64,000 nt of DNA from Micromonospora noduli (GTDB lineage Bacteria > Actinomycetota > Actinomycetes > Mycobacteriales > Micromonosporaceae). The stretch's first letter is position 1; every line of letters begins with the position of its first letter. Below, in pieces: positions 17,219-24,635 of the stretch. The DNA is taken from assembly GCF_003264365.1 (NCBI RefSeq), contig NZ_PYAK01000001.1, forward strand, positions 1 to 64,000, given 5' to 3'. The translations under genes and the position numbers were made by a program. The notes below the pieces were generated by a model that saw only the letters and a list, made by a program, of their open reading frames with translations, was not told the DNA's origin and searched no databases.

Positions 17219-18103
17219 CTACAGCTCGGGGTGGCCGAAGAGTCCCGGCAGCCCGCCGCTGTGCAGAAAGACGACCCGGTCGCCGTGCGGGAAGCTGCCG
17301 GCCAGCAGCGCCGCCATCGCCCGACCGGTGTACGTCGGGTCCAGGAAGACCCCCTCCGTACGCGCGGTCACCTCCAGCGCCGCCCGGACGGCCTCGGTCA
17401 GCGTGCGGTATCCCGCACCCACCTGGGTGCCGTCGATCCGCAGCGCGTCCGGCTCCACCTCGCCGACGAGCAGCCCGGCGACGGTCGCCCGCGGGTCCGG
17501 CACGGCACCGACATCCACGCCGATCACCCGCTGCGCGCCCAACTCCCGCACCAGGCCGGCCATCGTTCCGCCGGAGCCGAGCGCCGCCACCACCTCGACG
17601 CCGTCGGCGTCCGGCAACTGGGCCCGCAGCTCCCGACCGCAGTCCACATAGCCCTGGATCGACGCGGGAGCGGTGCCGCCGAACGGGATGACGTACGCCG
17701 ATCGGCGCTCCGCCTCGGCCGCCACCACCTCGGCGAGCGGACGCTCTCCGCTCCAGACGATCTCTGCCCCGGCGAGCCCGTCGAGCAGCAGGTTGCCTTG
17801 CCGACGCTCCGGGGGCGATCCGGCGAGCACCAGCACACAGGAGAGGCCGAGCCGCGCGGCCGCGGCCGCTGTGAGCCGGGCGTGGTTGCTCTGCGGCGCC
17901 CCCGAGGTGATGACAGTGGTGGCGCCGACGGCGATCGCCTGCGCGCAGGTGTACTGGAGCTTGCGGATCTTGTTGCCGCCCCCGCCGAGGCCGTTGAGAT
18001 CGTCACGCTTGAACCAGAGCTCGGCCAGCCCCAGCCGGGCGGCGAGCCGGGGCGCGGCCTCCAACGGCGTCGGCCAGGTACCGAGGGGAACGGGTGTGAT
18101 CAT
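17219..18103 (-). CDS. PLP enzyme, D-cysteine desulfhydrase / ACC deaminase family
   Basis: This 294-residue enzyme has a type II PLP fold. The PLP lysine is Lys45 in GGGGNKIRKL, SGAPQSNHAR is the substrate/phosphate-side loop, GSGGTMAGL binds the PLP phosphate, and HSGGLPGLFG closes the site. These match the D-cysteine desulfhydrase and 1-aminocyclopropane-1-carboxylate deaminase group, which form a keto acid and ammonia (plus H2S from D-Cys). Sequence alone does not separate the two activities. It is somewhat shorter than many members (about 330). A strong hairpin follows the stop. The next gene upstream on the same strand is a small membrane protein 63 bp away. Confidence 0.88.
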   Translation of the reverse strand: MITPVPLGTWPTPLEAAPRLAARLGLAELWFKRDDLNGLGGGGNKIRKLQYTCAQAIAVGATTVITSGAPQSNHARLTAAAAARLGLSCVLVLAGSPPERRQGNLLLDGLAGAEIVWSGERPLAEVVAAEAERRSAYVIPFGGTAPASIQGYVDCGRELRAQLPDADGVEVVAALGSGGTMAGLVRELGAQRVIGVDVGAVPDPRATVAGLLVGEVEPDALRIDGTQVGAGYRTLTEAVRAALEVTARTEGVFLDPTYTGRAMAALLAGSFPHGDRVVFLHSGGLPGLFGHPEL

Positions 18104-18166
18104 CCGTGCAGCTAAACACTCCCCGGCCGCGCGCGCAGCTTCCTGGCCGTGGGCGCACCTCCGCGG

Positions 18167-18700
18167 CTATGCCCGACGTGCTGCTGCCCGGGGCAGCGGA
18201 CCGACGTCCGCGTGGCGACCGGGACGGAGCGCCGCGTGCCGCTGCCCGGGACCCGCTCCGTCGCGGGCGGCGAGCACGTCGGCCACCGCTCCGGTGGCGA
18301 ACGCGTAGATGGACTTGTGCAACACGTCGATGGCGAGCTCGGGGCGGGGCCAGGTCAGCGGAGGCGCCCCCACGCCGGTGGCGTTCTCCAGGATCTGGTC
18401 GTTGGTCAGGCGCACCGCCGTGAACATCGTCGAGGCCCAGGCGCCGCGCAGCCCGGCCTGGGCCATGACGCTGCGCAGCACGCCGAGCAGTGCGCCCTGG
18501 CCGTAGTGCATCGCCAGGTTCTGCCACCGGGGCTGCTGCCCGGAGGTTTCCGGCAGGCCGGTCAGCCTGGCCAGAACCCGGGCGGGCACGTAGGAGTCGG
18601 GCCGATCGGTCACCCGCTGTTCGATCTTCTCGGCGGCCGTCATCACCGCCGCCCCGGCCAGGCCCGCCACCAGTCCCTGCCACACCGCTCGCTTCAGCAT
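18167..18700 (-). CDS. predicted small membrane-associated protein
   Basis: I do not recognise a characterised family. The 177 residues begin with a helix that could insert in the membrane (GLVAGLAGAAVMTAAEKIEQRVTDRP), followed by WQNLAMHYGQGALLGVLRSVMAQAGLRG and a second hydrophobic stretch (KSIYAFATGAVADVLAA). The pattern of short Gly/Ala-rich helices with a conserved-looking HYGQGALLG resembles small uncharacterised inner-membrane proteins. The last 30 residues are Pro/Arg-rich and may be poorly structured. A good ATG start stands at 18700. It may be co-transcribed with the PLP enzyme. Confidence 0.65.
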   Translation of the reverse strand: MLKRAVWQGLVAGLAGAAVMTAAEKIEQRVTDRPDSYVPARVLARLTGLPETSGQQPRWQNLAMHYGQGALLGVLRSVMAQAGLRGAWASTMFTAVRLTNDQILENATGVGAPPLTWPRPELAIDVLHKSIYAFATGAVADVLAARDGAGPGQRHAALRPGRHADVGPLPRAAARRA

Positions 18701-18774
18701 GGTTCAGCCCTACCCACGACCCAGACGCCCACACCCGCGAATCGTCACCGGACCTCATTCCGGACGACTGCCTG

Positions 18775-18799
18775 GTTTGCCACCGTTCGCGGCGGGTAC
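18775..18799 (+). promoter_or_regulatory. sigma-B-type stress promoter
   Basis: GTTT (18775) and GGGTAC (18794) are separated by 15 bases, matching the actinobacterial general-stress consensus GNNT-N14-16-GGGTAY. It lies about 160 bp upstream of the ferritin-like gene, which has its own strong site GAAGGAGAGG. A stress-induced operon fits both encoded folds. Confidence 0.65.
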
Positions 18800-18958
18800 C
18801 GGCCCAATCGGGTCAAGACATGCGCCCTCCAGTGGTCCGTCCTGCCGTGGCTCCGCGACGTCCCCGCCGCGGGGCGCAGACACGTCAGCCATTCGGCCCC
18901 TCCCGTCGCCGCTCAACCCCAGGCGGCACGGCCACCATCCCCCCATTGAAGGAGAGGC

Positions 18959-20173
18959 ATGTTCAATCCGCTCGACCACAAAGGAATCCCTCTCGAGAAC
19001 CAGATCCGCAACTGGCGTGAACTGAGCGTCGATCCGATCGACCCGGAGGCGGTGGACCCGTACACGCGATGCCGGATCATCACGATGAACGGCATCGAGA
19101 TCGAGGCGATCAACTTTCAGCACCAGTTCGCCCGGAACTGCCCTGACCAGGAGGTCCGCCGGCAGCTCGCCTACGTCCGGTACCTGGAGAACCAGCAACA
19201 GCGGGTGGTGAACTGGCTGCTTCCCGGCGTCGCCAGCGTGCTGGAGACGACGCTCGGTTACGAGCAGGTGGCCGTCGACCTCACCGCCTGGGTGGCCCGG
19301 CACGAACCCGACCCCTACCTCAAGCAGGCGTACGAGTTCGGTGTGCTGGAGGACTTCGACCACCTGTACCGCTACGCCAACCTCTACGAGATGGTCGAGC
19401 GACGCAAGGCGGAGAAGATCGTCGACGGGCTCACCGAGGTCATGCCCGGCCGACCGACGGTCCAGGAGCACCGGCATCCCTTCGACGAGGTTCGCACCCC
19501 GTACGACCGCAACTCGGTGGACCCGCGCTCGAAGCTGCACGCGTTGACGATCCTGTCAGCCGAGCAGCAGGTGATGTTCTACTACATGAACGTCGGCCCG
19601 CAGTACATGGAACCGATCGCGCGCCAGCTCTACCAGGAAATCAGCATGATCGAGCAGGAGCACGTCACCCATTACGAGTCGCTGCTTGACCCGGGTGAGA
19701 ACTGGTGGGAGCGGCTGCTCACCCACGAGTACAACGAGTGCTGGCTCTACTACTCCTTCCTGCAACAGGAGAGCGACCCCCGGATCAAGGCGGTCTGGGA
19801 GCTGCACCTGCAGATGGAGCTGGCCCACCTCCAGCAGGCCGCCGACCTGCTGCGTCGGCACGACGGACGGGAACCGGAGGAGGTCGTCGGCAGTGTCGGC
19901 CTTCCCGAGCCGCTGACCTTCGAGCCCAACAAGGACTACCTGCGCCACCTGCTGGCCACCCAGATCGACGTGACGAAGCTCGGCGAGGGCTACGTCCGCG
20001 AGGCCCACGAGCGCTTCGAGTGGATGCAGCAGCAACTGCACGACGGCCGGCAGCCGCCGAGCGAACAGGTCATCGACATGCACCGGGACCGCTTCGGCGA
20101 CGAGTACCGCATCGAGACCGAGGGCCCGCACCCGATCGAGACGCTGCGCGCCGAAGGAGGCAGCCATGCCTGA
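18959..20173 (+). CDS. ferritin-like helical protein of unknown function
   Basis: This 404-residue, highly charged helical protein has ferritin-like di-iron-type motifs: several Glu/His pairs such as SMIEQEHVTHYESL and HLQMELAHLQQAADLLRRH, and an earlier EAINFQHQFA. No export signal is present, so it should be cytoplasmic. It is longer than ferritins or DPS and may be a two-lobed member of the ferritin-like superfamily. It overlaps a hemerythrin-domain gene by 8 bp and follows a sigma-B-type promoter, which suggests a role in iron, oxygen or redox stress. The catalytic activity is unknown; the superfamily call is from motif pattern only. Confidence 0.75.
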   Translation: MFNPLDHKGIPLENQIRNWRELSVDPIDPEAVDPYTRCRIITMNGIEIEAINFQHQFARNCPDQEVRRQLAYVRYLENQQQRVVNWLLPGVASVLETTLGYEQVAVDLTAWVARHEPDPYLKQAYEFGVLEDFDHLYRYANLYEMVERRKAEKIVDGLTEVMPGRPTVQEHRHPFDEVRTPYDRNSVDPRSKLHALTILSAEQQVMFYYMNVGPQYMEPIARQLYQEISMIEQEHVTHYESLLDPGENWWERLLTHEYNECWLYYSFLQQESDPRIKAVWELHLQMELAHLQQAADLLRRHDGREPEEVVGSVGLPEPLTFEPNKDYLRHLLATQIDVTKLGEGYVREAHERFEWMQQQLHDGRQPPSEQVIDMHRDRFGDEYRIETEGPHPIETLRAEGGSHA

Positions 20174-20747
20174 CACCGCCACCCCGGCCACCCCGGGGCC
20201 CGAGGAGGATGTGGTCGACCTGCTGCTCGCCCAGCACGCCCAGATCGAGCAGCTCTTCCTGCTGGTCATCGGCGGCACCGGCGACACCCGACGCGACGCC
20301 TTCGACGATCTGGTCAAGCTCCTCGCCGCGCACGAGACCGCCGAGGAGGAGGTCGTCCACCCGCTCGCCCGGACGCTGCCCGGTGGGGGTGGTGACGCGA
20401 TGGTCGACGACCGGCTCGACGAGGAGCGGCAGGCGAAGGAGACCCTGCAAACCTTGATCGAGGGTGGCGTGGACGCCGACGGCTTCGACACCGGCATCGT
20501 CCTGCTGCGCGACGCAGTGCTCCTGCACGCCCGACACGAGGAGCGCTACGAGTTCCCCCAGCTCCGCCAGCACGTTCCGGTCGACCGGCTTCGCAGCCTC
20601 GCCACGGCTGTCCGGGCGGCGGAGGCGTCCGCGCCGACGCGGCCACATCCCAGCGCCCAGTCCGCGAAGGGCAACCTGGCCGCCGGGCCGGTGCTGGCGG
20701 TCATCGACCGGGTACGCGACGCGGTGCGCAAGCCTTCGGAGAGCTGA
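20166..20747 (+). CDS. hemerythrin HHE-domain protein
   Basis: This 193-residue protein has the hemerythrin set of iron-binding residues: His in LLLAQHAQIEQLF, His-Glu in AAHETAEEEVVHPL and His-Glu in LHARHEERYEFPQL. Such four-helix proteins bind a di-iron centre that senses or handles oxygen, NO or peroxide. The last 60 residues are an Ala/Pro-rich extension. Its start overlaps the upstream ferritin-like gene, with GAAGGAGG as ribosome site, so the two are co-translated. A hairpin follows. Confidence 0.9.
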   Translation: MPDTATPATPGPEEDVVDLLLAQHAQIEQLFLLVIGGTGDTRRDAFDDLVKLLAAHETAEEEVVHPLARTLPGGGGDAMVDDRLDEERQAKETLQTLIEGGVDADGFDTGIVLLRDAVLLHARHEERYEFPQLRQHVPVDRLRSLATAVRAAEASAPTRPHPSAQSAKGNLAAGPVLAVIDRVRDAVRKPSES

Positions 20748-20792
20748 CTGGATTCAGCCGCGCGGTGACCCGTCTGGCGCCATCTGTCGACA

Positions 20793-20819
20793 GGGTCGCC
20801 CGCCTCGTGCGGGCGGCCC
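20793..20819. terminator. bidirectional terminator
   Basis: GGGTCGCCCGC and GCGGGCGGCCC form an 11-bp stem (one G-T pair) with a CTCGT loop between two convergent genes. Confidence 0.75.
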
Positions 20820-20850
20820 GGTCGGCGTAGCAGCGCAGTTGGGGCTGCAC

Positions 20851-21564
20851 TCACCCCTGAGTCTTTCCCACCGCCTGGGCGACCAGGGCCTCCGCGACCT
20901 CGCGCACCTTCCGGTTGGTGTCCTGGGAGATCTTCGACAGCAGCGCGAACGCCTCCTCCGACGAGCACCGTCGGCTCCCCATGATGATCCCTTTGGCCTG
21001 CTCGATCACCGCCCGACTCCGCATCGCTTCCTGCATCTGCGCCGCCAGCGTGGCGGCGTTCTCGTACAGGTGCGCGTTGGCCAGTGCCACCGCCGCGTAC
21101 GCGGCGAAGCCCTCCGCGTTGACGATCGAGGACGGATCGAACGCGTTCGGCGAATCGCTGTAGACGTTGAGCGCACCGACCACCGACCCCTGGATGGGAA
21201 GCCCGATGGAGAGGGAACTCTTCACCCCGGCGTCGCGAGCCCTCTCCGCCCATGCCGGCCAGCGTTCTTCGGCGGCCATGTCCGGCACGGAGATGGTGTC
21301 ACCGCTGGCGGAGGCGTCCAGGCAGGGGCCCCGGTGCTGCTGGTACTGCCACTCGTCCAGCTCACGGGCCAGCTCGCCGGTGAACGCCCCGGTCCAACCG
21401 ACCCGACCCCGCACCAGAGTGACAGTCACCTCTCTCGTCCCGGGAATGCTCCCCTTGGCGAGTTCGGCGATCCGGCGCAGCATGTCGTCGAGGCTGACCT
21501 CGTCGAGTCTGACCCGGCCCAGCTCCGCCAAAGCGTCGGTCGGATCCATCGTCGGCTGCGTCAT
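20851..21564 (-). CDS. GAF-ANTAR RNA-binding regulator
   Basis: This 237-residue protein has an N-terminal GAF sensor (about 15-165, with HRGPCLDA and LSIGLPIQGSVVGALNVYS) and a C-terminal ANTAR domain with SRAVIEQAKGIIMGSRRCSSEEAFALL. ANTAR proteins bind paired RNA hexaloops in nascent transcripts and block termination. The start chosen is ATG 21564, ten bases after GAGGAGG; an in-frame open stretch runs upstream to 21717 but has no ribosome site. Convergent with the hemerythrin operon; single-gene unit. The ligand of the GAF domain and the RNA targets are unknown. Confidence 0.93.
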   Translation of the reverse strand: MTQPTMDPTDALAELGRVRLDEVSLDDMLRRIAELAKGSIPGTREVTVTLVRGRVGWTGAFTGELARELDEWQYQQHRGPCLDASASGDTISVPDMAAEERWPAWAERARDAGVKSSLSIGLPIQGSVVGALNVYSDSPNAFDPSSIVNAEGFAAYAAVALANAHLYENAATLAAQMQEAMRSRAVIEQAKGIIMGSRRCSSEEAFALLSKISQDTNRKVREVAEALVAQAVGKTQG

Positions 21565-21799
21565 CGCAGTACGCCCTCCTCGATCGGCGTCCGCCGGAAT
21601 GGAAGATTCCGGCGCGGCCGGCATCACGTCGGATGCTCGGCAGCCCCGCCCCGGGGCGGTCGTCAGCAACAGTGCTCCTACCCCCTGATTCACCCACTCA
21701 CACCCTGCTGAGGACATCGCGGCCCGCGTTTGCGCAGATCAGCTCCAGCGGGTCGGGGTCGCGAAAGTCGGGCCACGACGACTGTCGGTCAGTGGCCCG

Positions 21800-22927
21800 T
21801 CACACCGAGCCGGTGAACTGGCTGACGTGGTAGGCGGTGCTGCGGCCGTCCGGGGTGCGGGTCCACTTCGAGACCATCAGGTGCAGGTCGTCGGCGTTCC
21901 GGCTGGACCAGGGATGGATGAACCCCCCGTAGAGCGCGGGCTCCTGCCAGCCCGTCAGCTGAATCTTCTCCCCCGTCCAGGCCCGGTCGGGTCCGGACGC
22001 GGTACGGGTGACCAGACACCCGTTCTGGCAGTTGAGGTAGGACATCACCCAGGTCCCGTCGGCCAGCCGGCGCACCGATGGCTCGCCGAAGCGGCCGGTG
22101 AGGATGGGTGTGCAGGGTCTCCCCCAGCCCCAGTTGGCGCCGTTCCAGCCCCAGCCCTCGTACGACTCGGGGTAGAACAGCCGGTCCCACCGGACGCGTC
22201 GCAGCATCATCGGACCGTCCTGCCGCCCCGACCGGACCGAGAAGACGTAGACGTACTCGCCGTCGCGCTGCATGGTCCACATCTGGAACGGGTCCTTGTT
22301 GTCCGGGCTGTTCCACCACTTCAGCGGCGTACGGATGAACTCGTTGCCGTTGTCGGAGAAGGCCAGCCCCGCGTAGCGGGACTTCCACTGCGGCCCGGCC
22401 GGGCCGGCGGAGTTCCAGTTCTCGATGCTCATGTAGGAGATCAGCTGCCGACCGGTCTCCGGAAAGCTGATGCCGTCGTTGGGGATGACGGTCACCTCGG
22501 GAAGACCGTCGATGCCGATGCCGTGGTGGCCGTTGTGCATCAGCTCCGGGGCCCGTCCGTTGCCGACGACGCGTGCGGCGCTGTCGAAGACGATTCCGCC
22601 GGGCGCGCCGGGGTGGACGGCGGAGCGCAACATGACCGGCGACCGCCAGTCGTTCGGCAGGGGCGGGCCCTCGGGCCACGGCGTGTCGAAGGTGTCGCCG
22701 AAGAGGTAGCCGATCGATCCGTTCTCCAGCACGTAGGGGATGCCCAGATCGGTGCCGGCCACCCGCCACCGGCTGCTGGTGTCCAGGTCCGCACCGGTCA
22801 GCCGCTTCTTCCACACCGCCGCCTGGGCCAAAGCGGCAGTGGTCAGGATCGCGCCGACGGAACCGACCGCGCTGGCGGCTCCGATCGCGGCGGCGCGGCC
22901 GAGCAACGAGCGACGACGTACGCCCAT
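21800..22927 (-). CDS. secreted DUF4185-type protein
   Basis: This 375-residue exported protein has a twin-Arg-like signal (RRRSLLGRAAAIGAASAVG, cleavage probably after LAQA). The mature part looks like a beta-propeller of the DUF4185 family, with YLFGDTFDTPWP, SYMSIENWNSAG and GEPSVRRLADGTWVMSYLN; related folds include glycosidase-like five-bladed propellers. Function is unknown. The start is ATG 22927 behind AGGAGAGGG. It is divergent from the transglycosylase-like gene; the 250-bp gap between them holds only ordinary promoter-sized AT-richer sequence near 23030-23070. Confidence 0.82.
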   Translation of the reverse strand: MGVRRRSLLGRAAAIGAASAVGSVGAILTTAALAQAAVWKKRLTGADLDTSSRWRVAGTDLGIPYVLENGSIGYLFGDTFDTPWPEGPPLPNDWRSPVMLRSAVHPGAPGGIVFDSAARVVGNGRAPELMHNGHHGIGIDGLPEVTVIPNDGISFPETGRQLISYMSIENWNSAGPAGPQWKSRYAGLAFSDNGNEFIRTPLKWWNSPDNKDPFQMWTMQRDGEYVYVFSVRSGRQDGPMMLRRVRWDRLFYPESYEGWGWNGANWGWGRPCTPILTGRFGEPSVRRLADGTWVMSYLNCQNGCLVTRTASGPDRAWTGEKIQLTGWQEPALYGGFIHPWSSRNADDLHLMVSKWTRTPDGRSTAYHVSQFTGSV

Positions 22928-23173
22928 GGCTGCCCTCTCCTGTCGCACTCGTCATGGCTCCGCCGCGGTGATTGGACAGCGGTTGCGGGCGAGTAAACCC
23001 GCCGACGACAACCGCTGTCAATACCTGCCCGCCTTGAACGATGCATTGAAGGAATTCTTCATAGAACATTGACAGCCATCAGCGCCCTGAAGAAACTCTC
23101 AGCAATCGGTCCCCGGTCGGTGGCGGTCTCGTGACGCCATCAGTCGACCATCCCCGACCCGACGAGGAGCAGC

Positions 23174-24616
23174 GTGAGACGTACTCTCCTGGCCCTGCTG
23201 ATGGCCCTCGGCGTCGCCGGCACGACGGTCCCGGCCTCGCCGGCGCACGCGGACCCGGTCGGCACCCTGGCCTGCCCCTCCATCCCCGCCAACCGCGACC
23301 CGGCGGTGACCCTGGTCGTCTACCGGGTCGCCCGGGCCTACAGCGCCAACGACAAGGTGACGCTGTCCGCCTTCGAGGCGGGCTGGGTCGAGTCACACAT
23401 GAACAACCTGCCGTGTGGCGACAAGTCGTCGCTCGGGGTGTTCCAGCAGCGCTGGGACTACGGGTGGGGCACTCCGGAGCAGATAATGGACCCGGTCTAC
23501 GCCAGCACCCAGTACGTCACCCGGGCCATCGTCTGCGACCGCGACAACCCCGGATACAGCGCGGGCCAGGTCGCCCAGTGCGTCCAACGGTCCGGCTTCC
23601 CCGACCGGTACGACCAGGCGGCCCCCACCGCCCGGGCCCAGCTCAACGAGGCGGCCCGCACCCACGCCATCGCCGGTGGATCCCCCACTGACGTGACCGG
23701 CGACGGCCGGGACGACATCGTCACCTTCACCCAGAACGCCCTCGCCGACGTCTACGTGGGCACGTCCACCGGCGGCTCCTACACCGGCACCTCGGCGAAG
23801 TGGAACGACTTCTTCTCCCTCGGTGGCGAGACCGCCTCCACCGGCGACGTCAACGGCGACGGCAGAGACGACGTCGTCACCTTCGCCCACAGCAACACCG
23901 GCGACGTCTACGTCGCGCTCTCCACCGGCACCTCGTTCGGTGCTGGCCTCAAGTGGCACGACTGGTTCGCGCCCGGCGCGGAGATCGGCGCGGTCGGCGA
24001 TGTCAACGGCGACGGGCGCGACGACATCGTGGCGTTCACCCACAACCCCGCCGGCGACGTGTACGTCGCGCTCTCCACCGGCACCGGTTTCGGCGCCGGC
24101 CTCAAGTGGCACGAGTTCTTCAGCCCGTTCGGCGAGTTCCCCGCGCTCGGCGACGTCAACGGCGACGGGCGCGACGACCTCATCACCTTCACCCAGGGCC
24201 CCGCCACCGCCAGCGACGTCGTCGTCGCCCTGTCGAACGGCAGCTCCTTCGGCGCCGCTCAGAAGTGGCACGACCTGTTCGCCGTCGGCGCCGAACTACC
24301 CCGGGTCGGTGACGTCAACGGCGACGGCAGAGACGACATCGTCACCTTCACCTGCGATCCCAACGCCGACGTGTACGTCGCCACCTCCACCGGCACCGGC
24401 TTCGCCGGGACCACGGTGAAGTGGCACGACTTCTTCTGCCTGGCCGGCGAGTTTCCCTACCTCGGCGACGTCAACGGCGACGGCACTGACGACCTCATCG
24501 TCTTCACCAAGGGCGCCACCAACGATGTCCACGTCGCGCTCTCCACCGGCACCGGCTTCCTCGGCACCACCCGATGGCACGACTTCTTCGGCCTCAACGG
24601 CGAGATGACGCTGTGA
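23174..24616 (+). CDS. secreted transglycosylase-like protein with FG-GAP propeller
   Basis: This 480-residue secreted protein has a signal peptide (1-26, ending AHA), a lysozyme-like N-terminal domain of about 140 residues with a candidate catalytic Glu in AGWVESHMNN and the SSLGVFQQR segment of soluble transglycosylases, then six FG-GAP/VCBS units of about 50 residues. Each unit starts with a calcium-binding DVNGDGRDD and ends with KWHDxF. The propeller probably binds a surface or wall ligand. It starts at GTG 23174 after GAGGAGC. The next gene, 19 bp on, has the same six-unit tail joined to an amidase, so the pair likely acts on the same peptidoglycan. Confidence 0.85.
   Translation: MRRTLLALLMALGVAGTTVPASPAHADPVGTLACPSIPANRDPAVTLVVYRVARAYSANDKVTLSAFEAGWVESHMNNLPCGDKSSLGVFQQRWDYGWGTPEQIMDPVYASTQYVTRAIVCDRDNPGYSAGQVAQCVQRSGFPDRYDQAAPTARAQLNEAARTHAIAGGSPTDVTGDGRDDIVTFTQNALADVYVGTSTGGSYTGTSAKWNDFFSLGGETASTGDVNGDGRDDVVTFAHSNTGDVYVALSTGTSFGAGLKWHDWFAPGAEIGAVGDVNGDGRDDIVAFTHNPAGDVYVALSTGTGFGAGLKWHEFFSPFGEFPALGDVNGDGRDDLITFTQGPATASDVVVALSNGSSFGAAQKWHDLFAVGAELPRVGDVNGDGRDDIVTFTCDPNADVYVATSTGTGFAGTTVKWHDFFCLAGEFPYLGDVNGDGTDDLIVFTKGATNDVHVALSTGTGFLGTTRWHDFFGLNGEMTL
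23684..24613 (+). repeat. six FG-GAP repeat units (first copy)
   Basis: Six in-frame repeats of about 150 bases encode DVNGDGRDD-type calcium loops. They match unit by unit the array at 25752-26684. Confidence 0.85.
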
Positions 24617-24635
24617 TCAGCGGATTGGAGTTCTC

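Noticed and set aside
20851..21717. Longer form of the GAF-ANTAR protein from 21717
   Set aside because: The extra 51 residues are low complexity and have no ribosome site, while ATG 21564 has GAGGAGG in front.
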